From: Acetobacter sicerae
Lineage (GTDB): Bacteria; Pseudomonadota; Alphaproteobacteria; Acetobacterales; Acetobacteraceae
Assembly: GCF_011516765.1 (NCBI RefSeq)
Contig: NZ_JAAABN010000012.1
Coordinates: 1 to 64,000, forward strand
DNA length: 64,000 bases
Reading direction: 5' to 3'
The translations under genes and the position numbers were made by a program. Of the stretch, positions 35,819 to 43,725 are shown piece after piece (the first letter of the stretch is position 1; the number at the start of each line of letters is the position of its first letter). Below the pieces are notes generated by a model. That model was not told the DNA's origin, did no database searches, and saw nothing but the letters and a program-made list of their open reading frames with translations.

Positions 35819-35972
35819 TTGGGCTTATCAATCCTCATTGTGCCATCAGAGAAGCTCTTTGCGGACATTCCCGGTAGCGCCTGCAACTCTGAAGTTAATG
35901 TTTCACAACCGAAGCGTTCTTGTATATGTTTTAATTCAGCATGATGTGTTCGCAAAATGAGAGCAAGCCAGG

Positions 35973-36875
35973 ATGCCAGTTTTCTCCCGTTTTCTTCGGT
36001 ATTTCATGAGTGTCGCCCAGCACGGCTCCATACGGAAAGCATCCGATGAACTGCACATCGCGGCATCCGCCATCGACCGTCAGATTCTTCAGGGTGAACG
36101 GACGCTTGATACGCTTCTCTTCGAACGGCTCCCGACCGGCCTGCGCCTGACTGCGGCGGGCGAGTTGCTGCTGACGGCCTGCAATCGCTGGTCACGGGAC
36201 ATGAATACCGTCAGGACGCAGATCGATGGTCTCAAGGGACTGAGACAGGGCGCGGTGGATGTGCTGATTCCCGATGCGCTGACAAAGGGCTTTCTGCCGC
36301 AGCTTCTTGGTCGTCTGAGACAGAGCCATCCGGGTATTGTGGTGAGCCTGCATATCAGGAAAAGCCAGAACATGGGTGAGCTTCTGGTCAAGGGCCATGC
36401 CGACTTCGCCCTGATGTTCAACCCGAACCATATGCGGGAACTGACCGTCCGTGTGCACAAGGATGTGCCGCTTGGTTTCCTGTGTCTGCCCTCGCATCCC
36501 ATCGCCAATATGAAGGAAGGCCCATTCAGTCTGGCGACGGAATATCCGACCATTATTCCGACGCCGCCACTGGCGTTATGGCGTCCGATCGGTCTTCTGG
36601 AAGCGGAAACGGGGATCAAGATTGCGGCTGTCGCACGCGCGGACAACATCCAGATGATCAAGTCCCTTGTGCAGGAAGGGGTAGGGATCGGTATCCTGAG
36701 CTATCTCGATGCTTATGACGAAATTTCCCGTGGACAGCTTTCTTTTGTGAAAATCAGTCACAAGAAGCTTCTTCCTCTCAGCCTTGCTCTCTGCGTGGAT
36801 CGCTCAAGACAGCTTTCCGTAGCCGCCCGTCTGATCATGGCGGAGATAGAAACGTTCTTTATGCGGAGTCTATGA
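35973..36875 (+). CDS. LysR-family transcriptional regulator
   Basis: This 300-residue regulator has an N-terminal winged helix-turn-helix (about residues 4-63: FLRYFMSVAQHGSIRKASDEL, then IDRQILQGERTLDTLLFERL) and a periplasmic-binding-protein-like effector domain. It is transcribed divergently from the flavoprotein-NCS2 permease operon, the classic arrangement for a LysR regulator of its neighbours, so it probably controls purine uptake and oxidation. Its stop overlaps that of hpxZ by 6 bases, convergently. Confidence 0.9.
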   Translation: MPVFSRFLRYFMSVAQHGSIRKASDELHIAASAIDRQILQGERTLDTLLFERLPTGLRLTAAGELLLTACNRWSRDMNTVRTQIDGLKGLRQGAVDVLIPDALTKGFLPQLLGRLRQSHPGIVVSLHIRKSQNMGELLVKGHADFALMFNPNHMRELTVRVHKDVPLGFLCLPSHPIANMKEGPFSLATEYPTIIPTPPLALWRPIGLLEAETGIKIAAVARADNIQMIKSLVQEGVGIGILSYLDAYDEISRGQLSFVKISHKKLLPLSLALCVDRSRQLSVAARLIMAEIETFFMRSL

Positions 36876-37277
36876 CAGAACCGGTCCCACGGTTTCTGAC
36901 TGCTGCTCCATAAGGGACACATGGGCCGCGATTATTTTCCATTGTCCGTCCACCCGAACCCATGTCTGCATCTGTCGGCCAGTTCGCTGGCCTCCCACGC
37001 GCCTGAATTCCAGACTGACGACAGCGATGTCGTCACCCATGCAGGTGATATGACGGCGCAGAACTGTCCGCGGGGGCGAGCCACCCTGCCGTGCACGGCG
37101 GAATGCCGCAATCTCTTCGCCGCCGTAAAGGTTTTCTCCAACACCGTAACGGACGGCTTCCGGTCCTTCCCAGAAGAAACTGTCCAGCGCCGCAACGTCA
37201 TTGTCAGCGAGAGCCTTCTCGTAGCGATCGGCGTAGTCTGCGATTTCCTGAACCGTCCTGTCGTTATTGAACTGCAT
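36870..37277 (-). CDS. hpxZ: HpxZ/AtzH-like SnoaL-fold protein (oxalurate catabolism)
   Basis: This 135-residue protein is of the AtzH-like/DUF3225 family: FFWEGPEAVRYGVGENLYGGEEIAAFRRARQG (in pieces) and the C-terminal QTWVRVDGQWKIIAAHVS are diagnostic of HpxZ. In Klebsiella, hpxWXYZ act on oxalurate from allantoin breakdown. Its role may be as an accessory hydrolase or stability factor. It lies 11 bases after the porin gene on the same strand. Its usual partners hpxX and hpxY are encoded on the other strand, some 3.4 kb away, so the cluster has been rearranged. Confidence 0.85.
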   Translation of the reverse strand: MQFNNDRTVQEIADYADRYEKALADNDVAALDSFFWEGPEAVRYGVGENLYGGEEIAAFRRARQGGSPPRTVLRRHITCMGDDIAVVSLEFRRVGGQRTGRQMQTWVRVDGQWKIIAAHVSLMEQQSETVGPVLS

Positions 37278-37288
37278 ATGTCATTCCA

Positions 37289-38794
37289 TCAGTTTTCAGG
37301 ACCGCCAAACTCATATTGCAGCGTCAGACGGTTCTCGAAATATTTTTTGTCCCGTGCTGGTGAAACCTGAAGGGCGGCAAGCTCGGAGATGCTCAGTCCC
37401 TTGAGCGCGCCACCAAAACTGTAAGCTGCGAGGAACAGATATTCCGATTGATCGATTTTCGGTGTGCCCCGCTGTTCTCGCAGATCCATATAGGAATAAC
37501 GGCCTGCCACAAACCAGTGTTTCGCAGGTGCGCCGGTAATGTTGAGCGCATAGGCGTTGCCGCCACCCAGATCCTGAGCACTGGTCAGGAGTGGCTGTGC
37601 GAACAGCGGACCGGAGGCGACGTTATGGGCGTAGGGCGTCACCAGAACGCCATTCCGGAAAGAGCCGGCATGTGGGTCCATCCGGTCGAAGCCGAGACTG
37701 ATGGTCAGGGAGCGCCTTTTGAGACCAATCTGTGCGCCGCCGCCCAATACGTTGACATGTCCGAGAAGCCGACGGCCATCGCCCACCTGACGAAATCCCT
37801 GCAGGGCAAGAAACGGCTTGAATTCACCCTGAGAGCGGATCACCTGCCCCTCGACATAACCAAACTTTGCGTAGTCCTGATAGGTCTGGTACCAGCCCTG
37901 CGCAGAGATGGCGACCGGATTTATCTCCCAGCGATGTCCGACACCAGCCCCCCAGAACCCGCCGCTCGGTGCATTGCCGATGCTGGAATAGGCGTCAAAA
38001 TCGGAATTGTAATTCGTATGATTCTTGAAGGAGTTATAGGTGTAGGACTTATATCGGAACATCTTGAAGACATGAATGAAATTGTCCGCATCGCCGTAGC
38101 GGGCTGAAATGCCCTGATAAAGCTGCGGCGCCATACGCCAGTCATAGGAGGAGGCAAACGGCACATCGAGCGCCTGATTGCCGCCGACAACCTTCAGGCC
38201 GTATCCCTCGTACTGGAGATAGGCTTCACCGATCGTCGTCAGATCGGGCGCAAGGTAGGAATTCACCTTTTCAGGGTTACGCGAATGAGCAATGCCGCGC
38301 TGGAAGAAGGCGCTGACACCAGCCGAGAAACCATGCCAGGGCAGGGTGTTGTAACCTATCTTGCCGCCATAGCTGACGGTGTCCTGATTGACGCCCGCAG
38401 CGTAAAATGCGTTGCGTGACGAATAATACAGCGTTCGAAAATAGCCTGAAAAATAGCCCTGAATGAACATGTCGGTAAAGGAACGGGCGTGGTTGCGCTG
38501 TTCCTTATGATCCTCGTGCTGTTCCCTCACTTCCTTGTTCTCTTCATCGGGAGAGGAAGGCTGTTCGACCTCTTCGCTTGTCTGGAGGGAACTGGGAGAA
38601 TCTGCATCGTCGATCATCGGGCGCGTGCTCTGCTTTCCACCGGCACCCGATCTGACGATGGCTGCCGCATGGGCATGAGAGACGATATCAGCACCGTTTC
38701 CAATCTCTGACAGCGCCCACCCGGACATGGCGAGAATACAGGAGCGGACGACATAGTCGCTCATCAGGGCACGACGCATCATGTATGGATGCAC
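37289..38794 (-). CDS. OprD-like outer-membrane porin
   Basis: This 501-residue protein has an atypical N-terminal targeting region, then an acidic, low-complexity linker (about residues 50-100, rich in Glu, Gln and Ser). A beta barrel follows with OprD-type features (YFSGYFRTLYYSSRN, then GGKIGYNTLPWHGFSAGVSAF, later ISARYGDADNF) and a final strand ending in YEFGGPEN. The family passes small solutes such as amino acids and carboxylates. With hpxZ directly downstream, uptake of ureides or purines is likely but unproven. Several ATG codons (38794, 38782, 38779) could be the start. Confidence 0.75.
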   Translation of the reverse strand: MHPYMMRRALMSDYVVRSCILAMSGWALSEIGNGADIVSHAHAAAIVRSGAGGKQSTRPMIDDADSPSSLQTSEEVEQPSSPDEENKEVREQHEDHKEQRNHARSFTDMFIQGYFSGYFRTLYYSSRNAFYAAGVNQDTVSYGGKIGYNTLPWHGFSAGVSAFFQRGIAHSRNPEKVNSYLAPDLTTIGEAYLQYEGYGLKVVGGNQALDVPFASSYDWRMAPQLYQGISARYGDADNFIHVFKMFRYKSYTYNSFKNHTNYNSDFDAYSSIGNAPSGGFWGAGVGHRWEINPVAISAQGWYQTYQDYAKFGYVEGQVIRSQGEFKPFLALQGFRQVGDGRRLLGHVNVLGGGAQIGLKRRSLTISLGFDRMDPHAGSFRNGVLVTPYAHNVASGPLFAQPLLTSAQDLGGGNAYALNITGAPAKHWFVAGRYSYMDLREQRGTPKIDQSEYLFLAAYSFGGALKGLSISELAALQVSPARDKKYFENRLTLQYEFGGPEN

Positions 38795-39354
38795 ACCATC
38801 TGGGGACCATTACTGACAAACCTTGCTGTGAGCACCATGTGCACCTGTTACGTCTCCACACCAAACCTGTTGCGGTATCGATACATACAGGGAGTCTCGT
38901 TCTCTAAAAGAAGTAAAAAAACACTCTTTCGTTGCTTTTTATAGAGCGGAACGTGTGCGCAAAAAAGCAACGAATAATTGTCTTTTTTACTTTTGTGAGA
39001 ACGCACGTGACTACTTAAAGTGACCTTGAACCATCCTGTGGTCAGTCAGAAAATCCACCTTATTCGACGAAAAGGACAAATAAAATTTTCATAGTTTTTT
39101 CTTTTATCACAAGATTTTCTAATATTCATAAAAATGAGGTGCCGGACTTTTCAATATGGACGATGACCTGTGCGCGCCAGTCTTTCCTCCGCTCATATTG
39201 TGACCGATGACTATGCAAAAGCCGGGGAACGACACTGACATGACGCCGTGGAAACTCTGTCCGACTGTGATGTCGAAACGGTGTCTCCCTCCATAAACAG
39301 TTTGATCGATCATTTCTTTCGCCAGTCCTGTATTCCCCTCAAGGAGATGTCCGC
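38795..39354. other. Divergent control region between porin and pucG
   Basis: This 560-base, AT-rich region lies between two divergently transcribed genes of the same pathway. It contains one striking long inverted repeat (38928-38974, listed separately). No further gene was seen. A minus-strand frame at 39119-39313 shows no family resemblance. Confidence 0.5.
38928..38974. repeat. 13-bp perfect inverted repeat in the divergent promoter region
   Basis: TTCGTTGCTTTTT (38928-38940) and AAAAAGCAACGAA (38962-38974) are perfect complements separated by 21 bases. It may be an operator for a dimeric regulator serving both promoters, or a transcribed hairpin. The A/T run at the inner end resembles a bidirectional terminator but no coding region ends here. 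Confidence 0.6.
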
Positions 39355-40581
39355 GTGACTTCCAGCCTTTTCCGACAGATCGATCCGCCGCATCGCCTTC
39401 TCATGGGACCTGGGCCAATCAATGTTCACCCCCGTGTGCTGCGCGCCATGTCAGCCGATATGCTGGGGCAGTTCGATCCAGAAATGACCGGGTATATGAA
39501 CGAAACCATGTCGCTATACCGGCAGGTTTTCATGACGCGGAACCACTGGACCTTTCTCGTGGATGGCACAGCGCGGGCTGGTATTGAAGCCGCCATGGTC
39601 TCACTGGTGGAACCGGGAAGCCGGGTTCTTATCGTGCGCGCCGGTCGTTTCGGGCTGCTTCTTTCGGAAATTGCAGAACGTCTTGGCGCTGACATCCGCA
39701 CGCTTGATCTGCCGTGGGGAGAAGTCGCCACTCCTGATCAGATTGAAGAAGCCCTGAAGGCGCATCGTCCGCAGGTGTTCGCCTGTATTCACGGCGATAC
39801 GTCCACCACCATGGCGCAACCGCTGGAAGGGGTTGGTGCTCTCTGCCGGAAATATGATGTCCTGTCCTATGTCGATGCTACAGCGACGCTTGGCGGCGTG
39901 CCTGTCTGTGTGGATCAGTGGGAAATCGACGTTGTGTCAGGCGGATTGCAGAAGTGCATGGGTGGGCCGCCGGGTTCTGCACCCATCACGATTTCCGACC
40001 GGGCGGCGGAGTTCATCATGAGCCGCCGTCATGTCGAGGCCGGTATTCGTGGAACGGATCAGACGAATGGCGGACGTTCACGGATCCCTTCGAACTATTT
40101 TGATCTCGCCATGATCATGGATTACTGGTCGGAGAAACGCCTCAACCACCATACGGAAGCCACCACCATGCTTTACGGTGCGCGGGAAGCGGCGCGGATC
40201 GTGCTGGAGGAAGGACTGGAAGCCCGTTTCGCTCGTCACAGAAGCGCCAGCGGGGCGCTGATTGCAGGGCTGCGCGCCATGGGGTTGTCCATCTTCGGTG
40301 ATGACGCACACCGCATGGCCAATGTGACGGGCGTATGGATTCCTGAAAGTGTGAACGGTGAGGCCATTCGTTCCGTTATGCGAGAAGATTTCGGCATCGA
40401 GATCGGCACGGCTTTTGGTCCGTTGGCCGGTCGCATCTGGCGGATCGGCACCATGGGATACAATGCGTGCAAGCCGAACGTGCTGACCACATTGGGAGCA
40501 CTGGAAGCAGCGCTGTCCTCCGAGGGCTTTGACTGTTCACGAGGTGCCGCCATTGATGCTGCGCGTGCAGCGTGGCGCTGA
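39355..40581 (+). CDS. pucG: (S)-ureidoglycine--glyoxylate aminotransferase
   Basis: This 408-residue PLP enzyme of the alanine-glyoxylate aminotransferase family is also called HpxJ. It transfers the amino group of ureidoglycine to glyoxylate, giving oxalurate and glycine in purine catabolism. The PLP lysine is Lys200 in SGGLQKCMGGPPG, and LLMGPGPINVHPRVL near the start and GGRSRIPSNYFDL after residue 240 fit PucG rather than plain AGT. It starts with GTG at 39355 and is followed by hpxX and hpxY, so the product oxalurate is passed to them. Confidence 0.9.
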   Translation: MTSSLFRQIDPPHRLLMGPGPINVHPRVLRAMSADMLGQFDPEMTGYMNETMSLYRQVFMTRNHWTFLVDGTARAGIEAAMVSLVEPGSRVLIVRAGRFGLLLSEIAERLGADIRTLDLPWGEVATPDQIEEALKAHRPQVFACIHGDTSTTMAQPLEGVGALCRKYDVLSYVDATATLGGVPVCVDQWEIDVVSGGLQKCMGGPPGSAPITISDRAAEFIMSRRHVEAGIRGTDQTNGGRSRIPSNYFDLAMIMDYWSEKRLNHHTEATTMLYGAREAARIVLEEGLEARFARHRSASGALIAGLRAMGLSIFGDDAHRMANVTGVWIPESVNGEAIRSVMREDFGIEIGTAFGPLAGRIWRIGTMGYNACKPNVLTTLGALEAALSSEGFDCSRGAAIDAARAAWR

Positions 40582-40629
40582 TCTTTTTACAAAATATCGT
40601 TGCAGAGTGTTGAACAGAGAGGTTCCGCG

Positions 40630-40818
40630 ATGAAAGAATCCCATCCTGACACGACACTGCTTGTTCAGGCCCGCGCCGCTGCCATCGGTCTTGATCTTTC
40701 CGCTTGCTGTCTGCCCGGCGTGGTAACCAACACGGACCTGCTCAGCCAGTATGCCGATCTGCTGAATCATCATGTTTTTTCCGATGAGTGTGAACCGGCT
40801 TTCGAGTATGTGCCATGA
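40630..40818 (+). CDS. hpxX: AtzG/HpxX-like small subunit (DUF4089)
   Basis: This small protein of 62 residues overlaps the AtzE/HpxY gene by 4 bases. Size, position and the pattern of short hydrophobic helices (LLVQARAAAIGLDL, then LLSQYADLLNHHVF) identify the AtzG/HpxX family, which forms a heterotetramer with the amidase and stabilises it. The start at 40630 (ATG, AGAGAGG upstream) is preferred over the upstream in-frame ATG at 40600, which would lie only 19 bases after pucG. Confidence 0.85.
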   Translation: MKESHPDTTLLVQARAAAIGLDLSACCLPGVVTNTDLLSQYADLLNHHVFSDECEPAFEYVP

Positions 40819-42194
40819 GAGATATTCCCACCCCTCCCGGCGCACTTGAGCTCGCTGCTGCCATTCGTGCAGGAGAGCAGACGGCCCGCAGTGTGATTGA
40901 GGCTACGCTGGAAACCCTTTCCACCAAGGATCGGGCTATTCATAGTGTTACGCATCTGTTTTCCGATGAAGCCTGTCGACAGGCTGACGCTGTCGACGCT
41001 CTCCGAAAGCAGGGAAAGACGCTTCCTCCGCTGGCGGGCGTGCCTTTTGGCGTGAAAGACCTGTTCGATATCGCAGGTCATGTGACCACGGCGGGGTCGG
41101 TTGTTCTTCGCAATAATCCTCCTGCGAAACAGGATGCTGCGGTCGTGCAGCGACTGCGGCAAGCGGGAGCCATTCCTGTCGCAACACTGAACATGGACGA
41201 GTTTGCCTACGGGTTTGCGACACAGAATGCCCATTACGGCACGACACTCAACCCGCATGATACGTCGCGCATGGCGGGAGGGTCTTCCGGCGGGTCGGCG
41301 GCTGCCGTAGCCGCCGGGTTTCTTCCGCATTCTCTGGGATCGGACACCAATGGGTCGATCCGTATTCCCGCATCTCTGTGCGGAGTATGGGGGCTGAAAC
41401 CCACGTTCGGACGTCTTCCCAGAGAGGGAGCCTATCCCTTCGCGGCCAGTCTGGATGTCGTTGGTCCTTTCGCCAGAAATGTTTCTGATCTTGCCGCAAG
41501 TTTTTATATTATGGATGGGTACGACAGTATTCCGGAACCGTCTGGCGCAGACTCATGGGAAACGCTGCGCATTGCTCGTTTGGAGGGCTGGTTTGCCGAC
41601 AATCTGTCGGAACCAATGGCCCGGGCGCTTGAAAGTATCTGTGCCGCACTGGGAGTGACGCGAGGGATTTCCCTGCCGGAAGTCGCTACCGCCCGCGCCA
41701 GTTCCTTCCTGATTACGGCTGCGGAAGGCGGCAATCTTCATCTCCCACGCCTGAAAGAACAGGCCGATGCGTATGATCCCGCCACACGGGACCGTCTGCT
41801 GGCAGGGGCCATGCTTCCCGCGGACACTTATCTCAGGGCGCAACGCTTTCGTAGCTGGTTCCGCGACCAGATTCATGCCGTATTCCGCAACGAAGCTGAC
41901 GTGCTGATTGCACCGGCCGTGATGGGAGAAGCGCCGAGGCTGGATGAACCCACCGTCATCGTGGAAGGAAAAGAGGTCTCGGCACGTGCCAACCTTGGTC
42001 TGTTTACCCAGCCTCTCAGTCTGCCTGGTGTGCCTGTTCTGACTGTGCCCGTGCTGGTGTCCGAGGGACTGCCGCTTGGACTCCAGCTTGTGGCGGCTCC
42101 GGGATGTGAAGAGAAACTGTTCAGCATTGCCTGTCATCTGGAACGTGCCGGACTGGCAGGCTGCCGATTTCCAGAAATGAAAGCGACTGTGTGA
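40815..42194 (+). CDS. hpxY: AtzE/HpxY-family amidohydrolase
   Basis: This 459-residue amidase-signature enzyme has the Ser-cisSer-Lys triad at Lys81, Ser157 (GGSSGGS) and Ser181 (TNGSIRIPAS). In the AtzE family it hydrolyses 1-carboxybiuret. In Hpx systems it acts with HpxX on an oxalurate-derived amide. Because ureidoglycine aminotransferase lies upstream in the same transcript and hpxZ nearby, the ureide role is favoured here. No atzD/biuret hydrolase is present. A short hairpin (CCAACTG-GAA-CAGTTGG, 42211-42227) follows the stop but has no T tract. Confidence 0.88.
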   Translation: MRDIPTPPGALELAAAIRAGEQTARSVIEATLETLSTKDRAIHSVTHLFSDEACRQADAVDALRKQGKTLPPLAGVPFGVKDLFDIAGHVTTAGSVVLRNNPPAKQDAAVVQRLRQAGAIPVATLNMDEFAYGFATQNAHYGTTLNPHDTSRMAGGSSGGSAAAVAAGFLPHSLGSDTNGSIRIPASLCGVWGLKPTFGRLPREGAYPFAASLDVVGPFARNVSDLAASFYIMDGYDSIPEPSGADSWETLRIARLEGWFADNLSEPMARALESICAALGVTRGISLPEVATARASSFLITAAEGGNLHLPRLKEQADAYDPATRDRLLAGAMLPADTYLRAQRFRSWFRDQIHAVFRNEADVLIAPAVMGEAPRLDEPTVIVEGKEVSARANLGLFTQPLSLPGVPVLTVPVLVSEGLPLGLQLVAAPGCEEKLFSIACHLERAGLAGCRFPEMKATV

Positions 42195-42579
42195 TTTCAT
42201 ATTCCGGTCCCAACTGGAACAGTTGGAAAAGCACGGACTGAAACCGCGACGGGCTTGTCGTGAAGAGTGAATGGGATCGCCGGAAGGGTATCAGAGGATT
42301 TGGAATTCACTTGAAAATAAAAAGATAATTCTGAATTTATAGTGGTTATAAGCCTCCACATGCTCATGTGCCGAAGGCAGTAAATATGCCATTGTTTTCG
42401 TGCTTTTCGGGTTTTTATTGACCGGAAACCGAGGACGCAGGCGCTTTAGCAACACGTCGTCAGATCGGCTTTCGCAATGACCGCCTTCTCCTTCGAAAGG
42501 GCCAGTCAGCCTGTTTCGTGGGGGATTATGGCGTCCCGATCCGTTCAGTATCCAATTTTGTGAGAAAATTTTTCCGAAA

Positions 42580-42604
42580 TAAGCGGCATAAAATCAGTCG
42601 CTTA
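42580..42604. repeat. Inverted repeat TAAGCG-N13-CGCTTA
   Basis: This is a perfect 6-bp inverted repeat in the leader, the first of three. It may be a protein site or an RNA stem. Confidence 0.4.
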
Positions 42605-42621
42605 GTGTGCGTATGAGGATG

Positions 42622-42657
42622 TAGTTGCGTTTCAGGAACATTTTTAGGTTGCAACTA
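42622..42657. repeat. Inverted repeat TAGTTGC-N22-GCAACTA
   Basis: This is a perfect 7-bp inverted repeat in the leader, the second of three. The spacing of 22 bases puts half-sites about three helical turns apart, fitting either a dimeric regulator or an RNA stem. Confidence 0.45.
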
Positions 42658-42678
42658 ACGGGGTTCCGTCAGAGAATG

Positions 42679-42708
42679 AGTAATACGATTTTGTGGATTC
42701 GTATTACT
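42679..42708. promoter_or_regulatory. Palindromic operator resembling the NikR site
   Basis: AGTAATACGA-N10-TCGTATTACT is a perfect 10-bp inverted repeat ending 1 base before the GGAGG of the first gene. Its core GTAATACGA-N10-TCGTATTAC has the same 28-bp geometry as the E. coli nik operator, GTATGACGA-N10-TCGTCATAC, and shares 7 of 9 positions per half-site. A NikR-like regulator is encoded in the same operon. Autorepression is the inferred function. Confidence 0.65.
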
Positions 42709-42719
42709 GGAGGCTGACC

Positions 42720-43703
42720 ATGCACCTGCTCCCGTTTCTTCGGAAAACCCTGTTGGCCGGCGTCTGTGCCGCTGCGACGCTTACTTCCGCCTCCGCCGCG
42801 ACACTGAAGATTGGCTACAGTGACTGGCCCGGCTGGGTCGCCTGGCAGGTGGCCATCGACAAGGGCTGGCTGAAGGAAGCAGGTGTCGATGCCGACTTTC
42901 AGTGGTTCGATTACAGTGCCTCGCTTGATGCGTTTTCAGCTCACAAGCTCGACGCCGTCATGGCCACGAACGGTGATGCGCTAGTAACGGGCGCGAATGG
43001 ACATAAAGGGGAAATGATCCTCGCCACGGATTATTCCGACGGCAATGATATGGTCGTGGCCCAGCCCGGCATCACCGACATGAAAGGCCTCAAGGGCAAG
43101 TCCGTCGCGGTTGAGGAGGGGCTGGTCGATCATCTTCTGTTGCTCACAGGTCTGGAAAAAGCCGGTCTGAGCGAGAAGGATGTGAAGCTGGTCAACACCA
43201 AGACCAATGAAACGCCGCAGGTGCTTGCTTCTGGCGAAGTGGCTGCTGTCGCTGCGTGGCAGCCCAATGCCGGACAGGCGCTGCATATGGTGCCGGGCGC
43301 ACGTCCCGTGTTCACCTCTCATGAAGCGCCGGGATTGATCTATGACACCATCGTGGTGGACCCTCAGTCCCTGCATGACAACCGGGAACAGTGGCAGAAG
43401 CTGGTCGGTATCTGGGATCATGTCGTCTCCTACATCAAGGATCCGAAAACACAGCCGGACGCATTGCGTATCATGGCGACGCGGACTGGTGTTTCACCCG
43501 ATGCCTACAAGCGTTTTCTCAAGGGAACGCATCTGCTGACGGTCGCTGACGACAAGGCTGTCTTCACGAAAAAAGAAGGGCTGGACTCGCTCTACGGCTC
43601 CTCATCCGTCTCTGATTCCTTCAATGTCCGTTATAGCGTCTACAAGACTCCGCAGAACGTGGACAGTTATATTGATCCGTCTTTCGTGGCGGCTGTGAAA
43701 TAA
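42720..43703 (+). CDS. ABC transporter substrate-binding protein (urea-carboxylase-associated)
   Basis: This 327-residue periplasmic protein starts at 42720, after GGAGG, with a clear signal peptide (LAGVCAAATLTSASA). An upstream ATG at 42693 lies inside the operator palindrome and is rejected. The mature protein is an NMT1/SsuA/TauA-like binding protein (LKIGYSDWPGWVAWQVAID, then the KGKSVAVEEGLVDHLLL region) of the type found next to urea carboxylases (TIGR03427-like). It is expected to bind urea, guanidine or a related compound for the permease and ATPase encoded next. Confidence 0.88.
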   Translation: MHLLPFLRKTLLAGVCAAATLTSASAATLKIGYSDWPGWVAWQVAIDKGWLKEAGVDADFQWFDYSASLDAFSAHKLDAVMATNGDALVTGANGHKGEMILATDYSDGNDMVVAQPGITDMKGLKGKSVAVEEGLVDHLLLLTGLEKAGLSEKDVKLVNTKTNETPQVLASGEVAAVAAWQPNAGQALHMVPGARPVFTSHEAPGLIYDTIVVDPQSLHDNREQWQKLVGIWDHVVSYIKDPKTQPDALRIMATRTGVSPDAYKRFLKGTHLLTVADDKAVFTKKEGLDSLYGSSSVSDSFNVRYSVYKTPQNVDSYIDPSFVAAVK

Positions 43704-43725
43704 CGCAGAGGCAGGAGGGACCGCC

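Larger units (their letters stand above)
42195..42719. other. Long leader/promoter region of the urea/guanidine carboxylase operon
   Basis: This 525-base gap has no gene. The last 140 bases contain three successive perfect inverted repeats (42580-42604, 42622-42657, 42679-42708), listed separately. I looked for the guanidine-I (ykkC), guanidine-II and other riboswitch signatures that often precede such operons and could not find their conserved cores. Confidence 0.55.

Noticed and set aside
42211..42227. Hairpin after hpxY as a terminator
   Set aside because: A perfect 7-bp stem with a 3-base loop but no T tract downstream.
42195..42719. Guanidine-I (ykkC) or guanidine-II riboswitch before the carboxylase operon
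   Set aside because: A GGGGTTCCG string at 42660 resembles one ykkC segment, but the rest of the conserved core is absent and there is no room for it before the ribosome site.
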